Source: Chloroflexota bacterium
GTDB lineage: Bacteria; Chloroflexota; Anaerolineae; UBA4142
DNA length: 64,000 nucleotides
Assembly: GCA_023381515.1 (NCBI GenBank)
Contig: JAMCQI010000061.1
Coordinates: 73,322 to 137,321, forward strand
Direction: 5' to 3'
The notes under the pieces are model-generated. The model did no database searches. It was not told where the DNA came from and saw only the letters and a list, made by a program, of their open reading frames with translations. The position numbers and the translations under genes are program-made. Below are positions 18,801 to 28,678 of this stretch, in pieces (positions within the stretch are counted from its first letter, which is position 1; every line of letters starts with the position of its first letter).

Positions 18801-19494
18801 ACAGTCGATTGCCGAGGCGAGCGAGTTAGGCGCGGGCTTTCAGATTGCCATGCGAGACATGGAAATACGCGGCGCAGGCGAGATTCTGGGCTCGCGCCAG
18901 CACGGTCACATTGCGGCCGTCGGGTTCGACTTGTACTGTCGGCTTCTGGCGAACGCCATAGACACTGCGCGCGACAGAGCCCAGGGTTCTCCGGCTGAGA
19001 CGATGAAAGCCGAACGGGTCACGCCTGCGACGAGGCTAGCTTCGCCGCTGATTGACCTGCCGTTGCAGGCGCAGATTCCGGAAACCTACGTCCCGGAATC
19101 GGGGCTGCGCCTGCGGCTATACCGCCGGCTGGCCGATGTTACGACGCGGGCGCAAGTGGACGACATGATGCGTGAACTGGAAGACCGGTTCGGCCCCGCA
19201 CCCGACCCGGTAAAGAATCTCATTTATCTCCTGCGTCTCAAGGTGGAGGCCGCTCATGCTCATGTGAGCGGGATCAATACGGAAGACGGGCGCATCGTGA
19301 TCAAATTTGGGGAGCCAAACAGCGGGCTCGCCGCGCGCCTGAGCGCACGCTTTAATGGTCGCGTTCGGGTCTCGAGAGACCGGGTGTGGCTAGCCAGCAC
19401 GGAAGATGACCCGGAGTGGCAGCAACACTTGATGGATGTGATCGATGCTTTAACCCCGCGTCAGGGTGAACAAGCCCACTCGGACGGCGCCTAG
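15835..19494 (+). CDS. mfd: transcription-repair coupling factor
   Basis: SF2 translocase that removes stalled RNA polymerase and recruits UvrA (also encoded in this window). Order: UvrB-like N-terminal part, CarD-like RNA-polymerase interaction domain ([17 protein letters not shown]), helicase core with [16 protein letters not shown] and [19 protein letters not shown], then the TRCF C-terminal domain. At 1219 residues it is slightly long because of a ~60-residue insertion near residues 443-503, just before [10 protein letters not shown], which is repeat-derived. Start ATG at 15835 follows pth after 16 bases. Confidence 0.97.
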   Translation: MDLSGLVTLIEETQALGELVAALHHSRTVTADVIESARSPMLAGLARMLDAPLVIITHRSERAKQLADELSVWLGPNRVVSVFPEPDPLFYERIAWSAETAAARLGVLATLSGRSPIVVSSIRALMQRTMPPADFRAGVRELRQGAEGKELTEMASWLVALGYEHVPVVDTPASFSRRGGIVDIWTPSSPRPVRIEFEGDQVASLRAFDPVTQRSAEELEAITIVPASEALPGRGPDVAKATEAWDLSLCHPIAASTFKQDRDALQNGQRFRGIEFYLPYLYPNAASLLDYLVENSWLVVENWGEIESTAQSLEFQAEDVRGDLEARREIPPGIALPYFGWGALQEKMKGHPRLLLDYSSPGESIHLPFVPGPRYGGQMRKALDEILKQRNEQARVVVVTRQAERISGHLRDRDIHIKPVSKITQPPQPGHIILVQGALAEGWKLQVVNWRSEAAGQKLDVRESTLGIEPDSKLEVQSPTSDFSERSGDPAHSAGQLPISSLQLLTDAELFGWSRPKPRRIAKSRGMAPEAFFADLAIGDYIVHIDHGIGIFRGLVRLALNGPEREFLLLEYAQGDRLYVPVHQIDRLSRYVAPGGHAPTLHRLGTAEWAQVKERTRRAVEDIADELLELYAAREVVSGYAFQADTTWQHELEASFPYVETEDQLNAIDDIKADMERSRPMDRLVVGDVGYGKTEVALRAAFKAATDGKQVAVLVPTTVLAQQHFNTFKERLAPFPIEVEMLSRFRSEKEQRDIVQRIQAGLVDIVIGTHRLLSEDVRFKDLGLLIIDEEQRFGVVHKEKLKQLRQEVDVLTLTATPIPRTLYLSLSGARDMSTIETAPEDRLPIRTYVAEYDERLVRDAILRELDRGGQVFFVHNRVRGIRIIAEQLRKLVPDANIAVGHGQMPEEELEQVMVDFAAGRYDVLVCTTIIESGIDIPNANTLIVNHADKFGLAQLYQLRGRVGRSAARAYAYFLYSKGQPLSEEARARLQSIAEASELGAGFQIAMRDMEIRGAGEILGSRQHGHIAAVGFDLYCRLLANAIDTARDRAQGSPAETMKAERVTPATRLASPLIDLPLQAQIPETYVPESGLRLRLYRRLADVTTRAQVDDMMRELEDRFGPAPDPVKNLIYLLRLKVEAAHAHVSGINTEDGRIVIKFGEPNSGLAARLSARFNGRVRVSRDRVWLASTEDDPEWQQHLMDVIDALTPRQGEQAHSDGA
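17163..17345 (+). repeat. dispersed repeat inserted in frame in mfd
   Basis: About 180 bases with units such as TGGAGGTCGGAGGCTGCAGG and TCCAATCTCTAGCCTCCAGC, partly inverted, that break the conserved Mfd sequence GWKL|LLTDAE. The reading frame stays open. Composition matches intergenic repeats elsewhere in the window. Confidence 0.65.
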
Positions 19495-19531
19495 CCGAGC
19501 CTGACTCGCCGGACCAATCGCCGAGGAGAAA

Positions 19532-19918
19532 ATGCCTTCGTTTGACCAAGTCATCTCCACTGCCTGCGAACGCCTGCTCGAAGACGAACGCCTCCGATCC
19601 AATCTCACTGACGCTGAGGCCAACCTTGTGCTCAGCTGGGCGATGGACTGGTTGGAGCGGAGCATCCGTCAAGCTCGCGACGAAGCCGAAGCTCGGCGCA
19701 TTGCAGAACGCGACGCGCCTCGCGTCCGTGAGGCAGTGTTGGCGATCAACGATCGCGCTTCGGGGTGGGGCGCCCGCGGGTTAACGAAAGCCTCAAAGGC
19801 GGTCGAGCCTTTACTGGGAAAAGAACGGGCGCCCACCCGTGCGGAAATCGACCGCGTGTTGACTGCAACGTCAAGCGAGTTTAAGCGAGCTCCGGATACC
19901 GGCGCACCGCACAAATAG
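19532..19918 (+). CDS. hypothetical alpha-helical protein
   Basis: 128 residues, not recognised. Mostly charged helix with the segment VLSWAMDWLERSIRQARDEAEARRIAERDAPRVREAV, no signal peptide, no membrane segment. It starts 37 bases after mfd, with AGGAG five bases before the ATG, so translation is plausible. Possibly co-transcribed with mfd. Confidence 0.65.
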   Translation: MPSFDQVISTACERLLEDERLRSNLTDAEANLVLSWAMDWLERSIRQARDEAEARRIAERDAPRVREAVLAINDRASGWGARGLTKASKAVEPLLGKERAPTRAEIDRVLTATSSEFKRAPDTGAPHK

Positions 19919-19976
19919 CCATGCCATATCTTGCGGCGAGAAACCGATCAGCCGCTCCGTCCGACCGGGCCCCTTT

Positions 19977-20004
19977 TTGCCTCTTGCTGGATTGAGTTTA
20001 TAAT
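19977..20004 (+). promoter_or_regulatory. sigma-70-type promoter for the lipoprotein gene
   Basis: TTGCCT (19977-19982), a 16-base spacer and perfect TATAAT (19999-20004), about 80 bases before the lipoprotein start. Confidence 0.5.
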
Positions 20005-20084
20005 CATACGCGTGGCCCAGGACCGCAGCCCTCGTCGTTTTCTCTTCCATCACCTGTGTTGTCGGGCCCAGCCAGGAGGAAAAG

Positions 20085-20807
20085 GTGAAGCCATTTCTGG
20101 TTCTCGCTGCGATGCTCGCGGCACTGACGGTGACGGCATGCGACAGAATTCCCGGGTTGTCCGCTCCCCCGACTCCTACGCGCCTACCTACTCCAGTGCC
20201 GACGGCGACCCAGACGACGCCGCCGGCGGCAACCGCGACGACTGCACCTACGGCGACGCCGACGGCCGCCCCCTCGCCCACCCTTGGCAGTCCCTCCGAT
20301 GTGGTGAGCAATGCGTTCAAGGCGATGGCCGGGGTCAAGTCCTTTCGCGTCAAGATGACAAGCACGGGCATACCGGGGGTTATCAATAAAGAAATGACGA
20401 TCGAGGTCGTCATGCCGGACCGATTTCACTTGACCGGCCCGAACACCGACATCGTTTTGATCGGCAAGACTGTCTACATGAAGGTGGGCACCAAGTGGAG
20501 CAAGGTCGCCTCGATGAAGGGGTTTGACCTGAGCGGGGCTGATCCAAGCAAGCTGCAGGCGAACCTGAAAACGTCCGCCGATTTCAAGATAATCGGCACG
20601 GACGTCGTGAATGATACTCCTACCTATGTACTTCAGTATACGACGAACATCAAGGGGCCTCCGGCTCAAAAGATCTTGACCAAAGTCTGGGTCGGGATCA
20701 AGGATGGACTGCCATACCAGAGCGAGACACGGCCGAAGGCGGGCCAGGACATCACGATGACGTTCTACGATTATAACGCGAACATCTCGATCAACGCGCC
20801 GATTTAG
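20085..20807 (+). CDS. LppX/LprAFG-like lipoprotein
   Basis: 240 residues starting at GTG 20085, preceded by AGGAGG. Signal peptide with lipobox LTVTAC (Cys at residue ~19), then a Pro/Thr-rich low-complexity linker to residue ~65 and a globular part with SFRVKMTSTG, TIEVVMPDRFHL, GKTVYMKVGTKWSKV and GLPYQSETRP. That pattern resembles the LolA/LppX lipoprotein fold that carries lipids in the cell envelope. Ligand unknown. It stands alone; a TATAAT promoter lies upstream. Confidence 0.78.
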   Translation: MKPFLVLAAMLAALTVTACDRIPGLSAPPTPTRLPTPVPTATQTTPPAATATTAPTATPTAAPSPTLGSPSDVVSNAFKAMAGVKSFRVKMTSTGIPGVINKEMTIEVVMPDRFHLTGPNTDIVLIGKTVYMKVGTKWSKVASMKGFDLSGADPSKLQANLKTSADFKIIGTDVVNDTPTYVLQYTTNIKGPPAQKILTKVWVGIKDGLPYQSETRPKAGQDITMTFYDYNANISINAPI

Positions 20808-20863
20808 ATTGCGTTGCGTGGGTGAAAGCGGGGGCAGGGACTCCGCCTTCACTCACGCTTTCG

Positions 20864-22231
20864 TCATACCGCTGCCATCACTTCGCGGGCGCGCTCAATT
20901 TGCGCACGGACAGAAGCGGGCGCGGTGCCTCCCACGGCGTCATGCGTCGCGATCGACCGTCCGAAATCGAAAACCTCTTTCACATCCGCCCCGAACTCGG
21001 GTGCGATTTTCTGATAGTCTTCCACGGTTAGCTCTTCTAGGGCAACCCCGCGTGCCTCCGCAAGCTTGACGGCCTCTCCCACCTTGTGATGCGCTTCTCG
21101 AAATGGCACTCCGCGCCTAACCAGATAATCGGCGAGGTCCGTCGCAAGCATCGTCGCGTCTAGAGCGGCGTGCATCCGCTTGCCGTTCACATGCAGACTG
21201 CGAATCAAGCCCGCGAGGACAGGGAGAAGAGCAGCGAGCGTTTCCGATGCGTCGAAAAGCGGCTCCTTGTCCTCCTGGAGGTCCTTGTCATAGGAGGACG
21301 GGAGGCCCTTCATGGTGGTGAGAAAACCGGTGAGGTGCCCTACCAGCCGCCCCACCTTGCCCCGCGCGAGTTCCAGTGCATCGGGGTTTTTCTTCTGCGG
21401 CATCAGGCTCGAACCGGTCGCATACGCTTCGTCCATCGCGACGAAACCGAACTCTGCCGTCGAATAGAGGATGAGGTCTTCGGACAAGCGGGAGAGGTGA
21501 ACGCCCAGGAGAGAGGCAGCAAACAGGAAGTCGGCGATAAAATCACGGTCGCTCACAGCATCGACACTGTTGGCTGCAACATCTCTAAACCCCAAGGCGC
21601 GCGAGAGAAACTCGCGATCAATTTGGAAAGCATTCCCGGCGAGAGCGCCGGCGCCAAGGGGTAGAACGGATGCGTGGTCTCCCGTTTCGCCGAACCTCCC
21701 GTAATCGCGCTGCAGCATCCAGAAGAAGGAGACAAGCCAGTGCGAGAACAGGAGCGGTTGCGCACGCTGGAGATGCGTATAGCCCGGCATGGCCAAACCT
21801 AGATGCTCTGTGGCCTTGTCGACCAATGCACGCTGGAGCGTACGAATATCAGCTTGCACGCGACCGGCGGCGCCGATCACATAGAGCCGGGCGTCCGTGG
21901 CGACTTGGTCGTTGCGACTGCGCCCGGTATGAAGCTTGCCCGCAACGGGACCGACCAGTTCGCCGAGACGCCGCTCGACAGCTGTATGGATGTCTTCGTC
22001 CCCCGGCTTTGCCTGGAACGAGTCCGAGGCAAACTCGGACTTGACGCGCTCGAGTCCTTGAGCGAGCGTGTCGCGTTCGGCCGCGCTGATGATGCCCGCA
22101 CGGGCCAGGGCGTGCGCGTACGCGATGCTGCCCCGGATATCTTCGTCGTAGAGACGCCAATCAAAACTGAACGACGCGTTCAGCCGAGCAAACGCGTCGT
22201 CCGTGCCCTTGGTGAATCGTCCACCCCACAT
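20864..22231 (-). CDS. argH: argininosuccinate lyase
   Basis: Last step of arginine synthesis, splitting argininosuccinate into arginine and fumarate. The fumarase/ASL signature GSSLMPQKKNPDALE is present, along with RSRNDQVATD and TVGYTHLQRAQP-type sequence (PGYTHLQRAQP). 455 residues, full length. It is the last gene of the minus-strand arginine cluster, 13 bases after argJ. Confidence 0.97.
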   Translation of the reverse strand: MWGGRFTKGTDDAFARLNASFSFDWRLYDEDIRGSIAYAHALARAGIISAAERDTLAQGLERVKSEFASDSFQAKPGDEDIHTAVERRLGELVGPVAGKLHTGRSRNDQVATDARLYVIGAAGRVQADIRTLQRALVDKATEHLGLAMPGYTHLQRAQPLLFSHWLVSFFWMLQRDYGRFGETGDHASVLPLGAGALAGNAFQIDREFLSRALGFRDVAANSVDAVSDRDFIADFLFAASLLGVHLSRLSEDLILYSTAEFGFVAMDEAYATGSSLMPQKKNPDALELARGKVGRLVGHLTGFLTTMKGLPSSYDKDLQEDKEPLFDASETLAALLPVLAGLIRSLHVNGKRMHAALDATMLATDLADYLVRRGVPFREAHHKVGEAVKLAEARGVALEELTVEDYQKIAPEFGADVKEVFDFGRSIATHDAVGGTAPASVRAQIERAREVMAAV

Positions 22232-22244
22232 GTCGGCCCCTTTA

Positions 22245-23438
22245 TCATGTCCTATAGCTGCCGTTGATGGTCACATAGTCATGTGTCAGATCACACGTCC
22301 AGACCGTTGCATTTGCATTTCCCATACCGAGGTCGAGGCGCATGGCGATTTCGCTCCCTGCAATCGCGCGCGTCGAATCCGCTTCGTCGAAATCCGTGGG
22401 CGTTCCGTGGCGAAAGACCTGGACATCGCCGAACCAAAGTGTCATTGCATCCGGCTCGACAGGGATGCCGCTGTACCCCGCCGCTGCGACCACACGGCCC
22501 CAGTTGGCGTCCCCCCCATAGAGCGCGGTTTTGACGAGCGGAGAGTTGGCAATGGCTCGGGCGACGCGAGTCGCGTCCGTCTCGTCACGTGCCCCGGTCA
22601 CCTCAATCTCCACGAACTTGGTTGCGCCTTCTCCATCTCTGACGATTTGTTTGGCCAGGCTGGTCGCGACTTGGGTGAGGCCCTCGGTGAATTCGGCAAA
22701 GCCGGAATTCTCGCGAATCGCGTGGCCGGAAGACCCGTTCGCGAGGACGAGGAGCGTGTCATTCGTGCTCATGTCGCCGTCGACGCTGATATGATTAAAG
22801 CTCTTGTCCACGGCGGCTCGGACGGCTCGATCCAAGAGCGCCGGAGAAACTTGAGCATCCGTCGTGATCACCGCGAGCATGGTCGCCATGTTCGGATGGA
22901 TCATGCCCGCGCCTTTGCACATGCCGCCAATGACATAGTCCGCGAGACGCAGAGCCTGGACTTTGGGGCGAGTGTCCGTCGTCATGATGGCGCGGGCGGC
23001 ATACTCTCCCCCCTCGACGGTCAATTGCTGAGCCGCTAATGGAATCCCCGTCCGCAGCTTGTCCATCTCGAGCCGCTGGCCGATCACCCCGGTGGACAGG
23101 ACGAGTACTTGCTCTTTTCTGCAACCCAACGCCTTCGCCGTGACCTCTGCCGTCGTCTCGGTGTCCGCGAGCCCTGGCTCGCCCGTGCACGCGTTGGCAC
23201 ATCCGCTGTTGGCGACGATGGCTCGGATCGAGGCGTTGTTAATGGCGAGAACGCGCTGGTCGTACAAGACGGGCGCTGCCTTGACGCGGTTGGTCGTAAA
23301 AACGCCGGCACAGGCGCATCCGGTGTCAGTGGCGACGAGGGCAAGATCTAGTGCCCCGTTTGCTTTGAGGCCACAGGCGACCCCCGCGGCTCGCCAGCCG
23401 CGGGGCGCCGTGACACCGTTGATTTCGGAAGGCTCCAT
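22245..23438 (-). CDS. argJ: glutamate N-acetyltransferase / amino-acid acetyltransferase
   Basis: Transfers acetyl from N-acetylornithine to glutamate and may also use acetyl-CoA. The self-cleavage site is visible in KGAGMIHPNMATMLAVITTDA (nucleophilic Thr after Ala-Thr-Met context), with DGDMSTNDT and NWGRVVAAAGYSG downstream. 397 residues. Its first base overlaps the last base of argG. Having both argJ and argA allows acetyl recycling with a separate priming acetyltransferase. Confidence 0.96.
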   Translation of the reverse strand: MEPSEINGVTAPRGWRAAGVACGLKANGALDLALVATDTGCACAGVFTTNRVKAAPVLYDQRVLAINNASIRAIVANSGCANACTGEPGLADTETTAEVTAKALGCRKEQVLVLSTGVIGQRLEMDKLRTGIPLAAQQLTVEGGEYAARAIMTTDTRPKVQALRLADYVIGGMCKGAGMIHPNMATMLAVITTDAQVSPALLDRAVRAAVDKSFNHISVDGDMSTNDTLLVLANGSSGHAIRENSGFAEFTEGLTQVATSLAKQIVRDGEGATKFVEIEVTGARDETDATRVARAIANSPLVKTALYGGDANWGRVVAAAGYSGIPVEPDAMTLWFGDVQVFRHGTPTDFDEADSTRAIAGSEIAMRLDLGMGNANATVWTCDLTHDYVTINGSYRT

Positions 23439-24703
23439 TAGTCCCGCTTAAACTCGCTGTAATCGGGTGCCGCATACGTGCTTTTGCCGTGGCGCTCCAC
23501 GTCGATGAGGGCGCGCACCTTGAGAGGAAGACCAAAGAGGCGGATAAAGCCTTCCGCGTCCTTTTGGTTGTATACGTCGTCCTGGCCAAAGGTGGCATAG
23601 TCCTCGCGATAGAGACTCACCGGCGATTTCCTCCCCACGAGCGTCGCGCTCCCCTTGTACAATTTCACGCGGGAGACCCCAGTGACGTTTTGTTGGGTCA
23701 CTTGGACAAAGGCATCCAGCGCTTCGCGCAAGGGGGTGAACCACTGGCCGTTGTAGACAAGGTCCGCATACTTGAGCGCGACCTGCTCTTTATAATGCAG
23801 CGTCTCTCGGTCCAGACATATCTGCTCCAGACCTTGATGGGCCTCGAAGAGTATCGTCCCCGCAGGAGTCTCGTAGACGCCGTGAGACTTGATGCCCACG
23901 AGACGGTTCTCGACCAAATCGACGCGTCCAACGCCGTGCTTCGCGCCGAGAGCGTTCAAGGTGGTGATGAGCTCGATGGGACCCAGGGCGTGGCCGTTGA
24001 TTTTGCGGGGAACGCCACACTCGAACTCAACCTCAACGTATTCGGGTTCGTCCGGAGCCTGCTCGGGCGCCACGCTCAACTGGAACATGGAAGCCTCCGG
24101 TTCGAGCCAGGGGTCTTCGAGTGGCCCACCCTCGTGTGAAAGGTGCCAAATATTCCAGTCACGGGAATAGATAGACTTTTCCGTCGCCGTTACCGGCACA
24201 TTGTGCTCCTTGGCGAATGCGAGCGCATCCTGACGGGAACGGATGCTCCACTCACGCCATGGAGCGATGACCGTGAGCTTGGGGTTGAGCGCCTGGTACG
24301 TGAGCTCAAAGCGCACCTGATCGTTACCCTTGCCGGTGCAGCCGTGAGAGACGGCATCCGCGCCTTCCATTTCTGCAATCTCAACTTGCCTTTTTGCAAT
24401 GAGAGGCCGCGCAAAAGAGGTTCCCAGCAGGTATCTTCCTTCATAAATAGCGCCCGCCTGCAAGGTCGGATAGATGTACTTGACAATGAACTCTTCCCTC
24501 AGGTCTTCGACAAAGCATTTCTTCGCGCCGCTGGCGAGGGCCTTGGCCTCGACGCCGCTCAGGTCGTCCCCCTGTCCTATGTTGGCGCATACACAGATCA
24601 CTTCGCATTCGTAATTCTCTTTGAGCCACGGAACGATCACGGACGTATCCAGACCGCCCGAGTACGCGAGCACCACCTTGCCGGCTTTCTGCTTTGCCAT
24701 CAC
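23438..24703 (-). CDS. argG: argininosuccinate synthase
   Basis: ATP-dependent ligation of citrulline and aspartate. N-terminal P-loop-like [15 protein letters not shown], later [13 protein letters not shown] and GRKSPVSLY. 421 residues, slightly longer than the 400-residue norm. Start is ATGATG at 24703; the second ATG is equally likely. 35 bases separate it from argA. Confidence 0.97.
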   Translation of the reverse strand: MMAKQKAGKVVLAYSGGLDTSVIVPWLKENYECEVICVCANIGQGDDLSGVEAKALASGAKKCFVEDLREEFIVKYIYPTLQAGAIYEGRYLLGTSFARPLIAKRQVEIAEMEGADAVSHGCTGKGNDQVRFELTYQALNPKLTVIAPWREWSIRSRQDALAFAKEHNVPVTATEKSIYSRDWNIWHLSHEGGPLEDPWLEPEASMFQLSVAPEQAPDEPEYVEVEFECGVPRKINGHALGPIELITTLNALGAKHGVGRVDLVENRLVGIKSHGVYETPAGTILFEAHQGLEQICLDRETLHYKEQVALKYADLVYNGQWFTPLREALDAFVQVTQQNVTGVSRVKLYKGSATLVGRKSPVSLYREDYATFGQDDVYNQKDAEGFIRLFGLPLKVRALIDVERHGKSTYAAPDYSEFKRD

Positions 24704-24738
24704 CCCACCTCCAATGTAAGCCTGCCAGTCTTTGGTCT

Positions 24739-25254
24739 TTAGCTTGTTTCCAGTCCACTCTTTTCTGTCTTTTCAAGGTTGACGACGACCCACGCCTCGC
24801 TCTTCACGGAATAAACGACGGCCACCTCATCACACGCATGCCGCACAGGACAGATCATGCAGTCCCGCCACACCTTCTCCGGGAAATCCTCTTTCACCGT
24901 ATTCTGAAAGCCTAGCTTTTCAAAAAAAGGGACCGCCCGCGTCAGAGCGAAAACAGTGGGTATCTCGCGTTCGCGCGCCAATTGAAAGAGCGCTTGAACA
25001 ATCTCGGCGCCGATGCCGTTCTTGCGAGCCGCAGGGTTGACGTATAAAGAGCGTATCTCGCTCAGAACCGGGCTCATCTCGATCAGTGAGCCGCAGCCAA
25101 TGACGCGTGTGCTCTCCTTGGCGACCACCCAGTCTCGGATGCTCGCCCGGATAGAGTCGAGCGAGCGAGGCAGTAACTGCCCCTCACGCTCGCCCATGTT
25201 CACCAGTTCGGCAATGGCCTGGGCGTCTTCCAGGCTTGCAGACTGAATGATCAT
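24739..25254 (-). CDS. argA: short GNAT-type N-acetylglutamate synthase
   Basis: 171-residue GNAT acetyltransferase resembling the short ArgA found with arginine genes in deep-branching bacteria. Acetyl-CoA-binding pattern [22 protein letters not shown], then PFFEKLGFQ and a Cys-containing C-terminal block [20 protein letters not shown]. It lacks the amino-acid-kinase domain of long ArgA. It overlaps argD by four bases. Function as N-acetylglutamate synthase follows from family and context. Confidence 0.85.
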   Translation of the reverse strand: MIIQSASLEDAQAIAELVNMGEREGQLLPRSLDSIRASIRDWVVAKESTRVIGCGSLIEMSPVLSEIRSLYVNPAARKNGIGAEIVQALFQLAREREIPTVFALTRAVPFFEKLGFQNTVKEDFPEKVWRDCMICPVRHACDEVAVVYSVKSEAWVVVNLEKTEKSGLETS

Positions 25255-26435
25255 AGTTCGGCCAATATCCGCTCTAATTTGCTGGCCAACTCGTCAATGT
25301 GCTGCTTTTCGATCACAAGGGGAGGGACGATGCGGACGACGCGCTCGCGGGCTTTGATCACGAGCAGACCGTTGGCATAGCCCTTGTCGAGCACTCGCTG
25401 CGCCTCCGTGTCCAACTCAATGCCGACCATGAGGCCGCGGCCGCGCAATTCCTTAATGTGCGGTGAGTTGATCTCGCTCAAACGCTCCATCAGGAAAGCG
25501 CCTTTCTGGCGGACGCTGGAGAGAAACTCGGGCTGGCTGACACGATTCAGCACCTTGAGCGCCACCGAGGTGATAAACGGCCCACCGCCAAAGGTAGTGC
25601 CGTGTTCGCCGACATGCATCGCCGACGCCACGCGCTCGGTCATGAGAGTCGCTCCGATCGGCAGGCCGCCCGCGAGCGGCTTGGCGACGGTCATGATGTC
25701 CGGCTTGACATTCGCATGCTCATAAGCCCACAACGTGCCCGTCCGTCCCACGCCGCATTGAATTTCGTCAAAGATGAGAAGAGCGCCGCGTTCGTCGCAG
25801 AGCTTGCGCAAACCACCCAAGAACTCGGGCGTCCCGGGGTAGATCCCCCCTTCGCCCTGGACCGGCTCGACGACCACCCCGGCGGTCTGATCGTTGATGG
25901 CCGCCGCGGCCGACCTCACGTCATTGAAATTCGCAAAGGTCACACCGGGCATGAGAGGACGGAACGGGGCCTGGTATTTCTCCGAGTCGGTCAAGGCAAG
26001 GCTGCCCATCGTGCGGCCGTGAAAACTACCGTGAAAGGCCACGAAATTGGTGCGCTGGGAATCGCCGCGCTCGTGGGCGAATTTGCGGGAGAACTTGATG
26101 GCCGCCTCCATCGCCTCAGTGCCTGTGTTCGCAAAATAGACGCGATCGGCGAACGATTTCTCAACCAACGCCTTGGCCAGTTCGATCTGTGGGGCAGTGT
26201 AGAAAAGGTTGGAGGTGTGAAGCAAGCCGGCGGCCGCCTCCTGGATCGCGCTGATCAGCATCGGATCGTTGTAGCCGAGTGCGTTGACGGCGATGCCGGC
26301 TGCGCAGTCCAGGTACTTGTTTCCTTTGGCATCGTAGAGATAAACTCCTTCGCCGTGTGTGATCACGAATGGCGGACGTCCATACGTGGGGGCGAGGTAG
26401 CGCTTTTCGGCCTGCATCAGTTCTTGTGGGTCCAT
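25251..26435 (-). CDS. argD: acetylornithine / LysW-aminoadipate semialdehyde aminotransferase
   Basis: Class III PLP aminotransferase, 394 residues. PLP-binding Lys in DIMTVAKPLAGGLPIGA, substrate motifs IFDEIQCGVGRTG and HGSFHGRTMGSLALT. Sits between argA and argB. No separate lysJ is visible near the lysW cluster, so this enzyme may serve both arginine and lysine synthesis (inference). Confidence 0.93.
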   Translation of the reverse strand: MDPQELMQAEKRYLAPTYGRPPFVITHGEGVYLYDAKGNKYLDCAAGIAVNALGYNDPMLISAIQEAAAGLLHTSNLFYTAPQIELAKALVEKSFADRVYFANTGTEAMEAAIKFSRKFAHERGDSQRTNFVAFHGSFHGRTMGSLALTDSEKYQAPFRPLMPGVTFANFNDVRSAAAAINDQTAGVVVEPVQGEGGIYPGTPEFLGGLRKLCDERGALLIFDEIQCGVGRTGTLWAYEHANVKPDIMTVAKPLAGGLPIGATLMTERVASAMHVGEHGTTFGGGPFITSVALKVLNRVSQPEFLSSVRQKGAFLMERLSEINSPHIKELRGRGLMVGIELDTEAQRVLDKGYANGLLVIKARERVVRIVPPLVIEKQHIDELASKLERILAEL

Positions 26436-26455
26436 GGTATCATCTCCCGAATAGG

Positions 26456-26572
26456 TATTTATGATTTAGGATTATAGATTTCAGATTCCGGGCTTGGTAT
26501 TCCACATGAACGCTGGCTTGGGACCCGGCTCCAAATCTTGAATCCTAAATCATAAATCAGAAATTACGATTG
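26456..26572. repeat. AATCTGAAATC / ATGATTTAGG dispersed repeat
   Basis: The argD-argB gap is filled by inverted copies: ATGATTTAGGATTATAGATTTCAGATT near 26460 (two pieces) and AATCCTAAATCATAAATC near 26542. The C terminus of argB abuts the repeat. The same units recur at 27300-27390, 36060-36105 and inside lysT. Confidence 0.7.
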
Positions 26573-27293
26573 TTCCCGTCCCGCTTTTCAGCCCGGCCAG
26601 GTCCGTGATGCGCGCGGCACAGGCGCCGCCGGAAATCGCATCCAAGGCCGCGCGGACCTTGGGGACCATGCCGCCCCGGATGACTTGGCTCTTGATCAAG
26701 CCGCTTGCCTGCCGCGCGGTGAGCGTTGGAATCACTTGGTTGCCGTCCATCACCCCCGCGACGTTCGTCACAAAGACGACCGCGTCTGCATTCATTGCGC
26801 CCGCAATCGCGCAAGCGACCGAATCCGCATTCACGTTGTAGCTTCCGTCGGGGCCGAGCGAGATGGGAGAAATGACGGAGACGACGCGTTGCTGGGCTAG
26901 GCTCAATAGTACCTCACCTCTTACATGCGTGACTTTGCCCACCCGTCCCAGGTCCCCGGCCGGATGATGCATTCTTTCGACCTGAATGAGACTGCGGTCC
27001 AGTCCGCTCAAACCGATGGCGTCGACGCCCCCCTGGATCAGTGCCGTGACGATTCGTTTGTTAACGCGCCCGCAGAGGACCATCTCGGCGATGGCCAGGG
27101 ACGCCTCATCGGTGACTCGCAAGCCTTCGACAAAATGCGGGGTCAGCCCGAATTTGATCTGCAGGTCGGCAATCTCTTTGCCGCCCCCGTGCACGACGAT
27201 TGGCGTCTCGTTCAGCGCCGCGACCGAAAGTGCGAACTCGCGAAGAAAAGCCGCATCGTCGATTTCATTTCCGCCAATCTTGAGGATAAGCAT
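26550..27293 (-). CDS. argB: acetylglutamate kinase (possibly also LysW-aminoadipate kinase)
   Basis: Amino-acid kinase, 247 residues, the short form. Motifs: N-terminal LILKIGGNEID, PIVVHGGGKEI, YNVNADSVACAIAGAMNADAVVFVTNVAGV and GGMVPKVRAALDAI. The short form is similar in size to LysZ of LysW-dependent lysine synthesis. The arginine context supports ArgB; dual use is inference. Confidence 0.92.
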   Translation of the reverse strand: MLILKIGGNEIDDAAFLREFALSVAALNETPIVVHGGGKEIADLQIKFGLTPHFVEGLRVTDEASLAIAEMVLCGRVNKRIVTALIQGGVDAIGLSGLDRSLIQVERMHHPAGDLGRVGKVTHVRGEVLLSLAQQRVVSVISPISLGPDGSYNVNADSVACAIAGAMNADAVVFVTNVAGVMDGNQVIPTLTARQASGLIKSQVIRGGMVPKVRAALDAISGGACAARITDLAGLKSGTGTIVISDL

Positions 27294-27295
27294 AT

Positions 27296-27388
27296 CAGTG
27301 ATTTCGGATTGCAGAGTTTCAATTGCAGATTGCAGATGTGCGATTTAAAGACCAGTTCGACGGGTTTTCCAATCTGCAATCTGAAATT
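27296..27388. repeat. dispersed repeat between argB and argC
   Basis: Contains GATTGCAGATTGCAGATGTG and AATCTGCAATCTGAAATTAC, inverted copies of the short repeat family seen at 26.5 and 36.1 kb. No gene. Confidence 0.65.
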
Positions 27389-28394
27389 ACACGAGTCCTT
27401 CCGTTTCCTCGAATCCGAACATGAGGTTCATGTTCTGCACTGCCTGGCCCGCAGCGCCTTTGATCAGGTTGTCGATACTCGAACAGATGATGACCTGGCC
27501 GGTTTCTGGGACGGGATGGATGGAAAGGGTGCAGAGATTGGTGTAGGTGCTGTGCGCGAGGGTGGCTGTCTGGCCGCTGGGCAGAACGCGCACGAAAGGC
27601 TCTGACTGGAACGTTCGAGCGTACAACTCACGTAGAGGCCTGTCGTCCCAGCCGTTCTTGAGCTTGACGTACATCGTCGAGAGAATGCCGCGATTCACGG
27701 GCACAAGATGAGGAGAGAAGATGAGGCAGGCTCGGGCGTTGATGGCTTGCAGCTCTTGTTCCATCTCGGGAAGATGGCGGTGCACTCGCCCAATATTGTA
27801 AGGAGCAAGATTCTCGTTCACCTCGACGAAGGTAGTAGTGAGGGAAGCCTTGCGTCCCGCCCCGGAGACGCCGGATTTCGAATCCACGATGATCGTCTCA
27901 TCCGTCGCCTCGGCGCGCATGAGCGGGGAGAGACCCAAAATGACACCCGTCGGATAGCAGCCTGGATTCCCAACAAGCTTGCTCTGTTTGATTTCTGCCC
28001 GGTGCAGTTCGGGCAGACCGTAAACGGCTTGCGGCAAGAGCTCGGGGGCATGGTGCTTCAACCCGTAATATTTCTCGTAAGCTGATGCGTTGTGCAGTCG
28101 AAAGTCTGCCGACAGATCGATCACGCGAACGCCAGCGGAGAGGGCGCGTTTGGCGAATTCGGCGGACACGCCGTGAGGCAGGGCGAGAAATGCCACATCG
28201 ATCGCATCGAGGGGAGCCGCGTCATGCCCGATGAGAGGGACATCAAACGTGCAAGGCAAGACCTCGCTCAGCTTTTTGCCGACGTAGCTATCCGATGTCC
28301 CAAAGGCGATTTTCACTTCGGGATGGCGCGCGAGAATCTTGAATAGCTCAATCCCAGTGTACCCACTCGCTCCAAAGATGCCGGCTCGTATCAC
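27387..28394 (-). CDS. argC: N-acetyl-gamma-glutamyl-phosphate reductase
   Basis: NADPH-dependent reductase, 335 residues. Rossmann motif GIFGASGYTGIELF at the start, catalytic Cys in GNPGCYPTGVIL, and HRHLPEMEQEL. First gene of the arginine cluster. A perfect 19-base palindrome lies about 45 bases upstream and could be the operator. As with argB and argD, no dedicated lysY is in the window, so double duty is possible. Confidence 0.95.
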   Translation of the reverse strand: MIRAGIFGASGYTGIELFKILARHPEVKIAFGTSDSYVGKKLSEVLPCTFDVPLIGHDAAPLDAIDVAFLALPHGVSAEFAKRALSAGVRVIDLSADFRLHNASAYEKYYGLKHHAPELLPQAVYGLPELHRAEIKQSKLVGNPGCYPTGVILGLSPLMRAEATDETIIVDSKSGVSGAGRKASLTTTFVEVNENLAPYNIGRVHRHLPEMEQELQAINARACLIFSPHLVPVNRGILSTMYVKLKNGWDDRPLRELYARTFQSEPFVRVLPSGQTATLAHSTYTNLCTLSIHPVPETGQVIICSSIDNLIKGAAGQAVQNMNLMFGFEETEGLV

Positions 28395-28438
28395 TCTTCC
28401 CTCCTACGGTTCCGACCTGCCAACTTACTTAGGGAACG

Positions 28439-28457
28439 ATGTTTCTGCCAGAAACAT
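28439..28457. promoter_or_regulatory. perfect 19-base palindrome upstream of argC
   Basis: ATGTTTCTG-CCAGAAACAT is a perfect inverted repeat (8-base arms, 3-base centre) 45 bases upstream of argC. It does not match the classical ARG box. Candidate operator for the arginine cluster. Confidence 0.5.
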
Positions 28458-28479
28458 GCTTTCTGCGCCATAAACAAAG

Positions 28480-28512
28480 AGCCCAGACCCCTCTTGTTAG
28501 GCGGTCTGGGCT
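28480..28512. other. 10-bp perfect hairpin between argC and his promoters
   Basis: AGCCCAGACC pairs with GGTCTGGGCT around a 13-base loop. On the minus strand it is followed by CTTTGTTT, so it could act as an attenuator or terminator ahead of argC. The remaining 28513-28678 bases show no gene. Confidence 0.4.
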
Positions 28513-28678
28513 GCTATGCGTCATGTACAATCATGCGTTCAATAGGCAGCAGCAAATCCACCAGACCGATGGCCTGGCGTAGGACGCGGGCGAGGATTGA
28601 ATACGGAAAGATTCATCTGTCTGCCTCTCGAATTGACGAAGAATATACCACAACTCAGAGGCATTGTCAAATCTCAAC

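Noticed and set aside
28480..28512. Hairpin as a T-box specifier element for the his operon
   Set aside because: No T-box consensus or specifier loop is visible, and the His-codon leader peptide already explains regulation.
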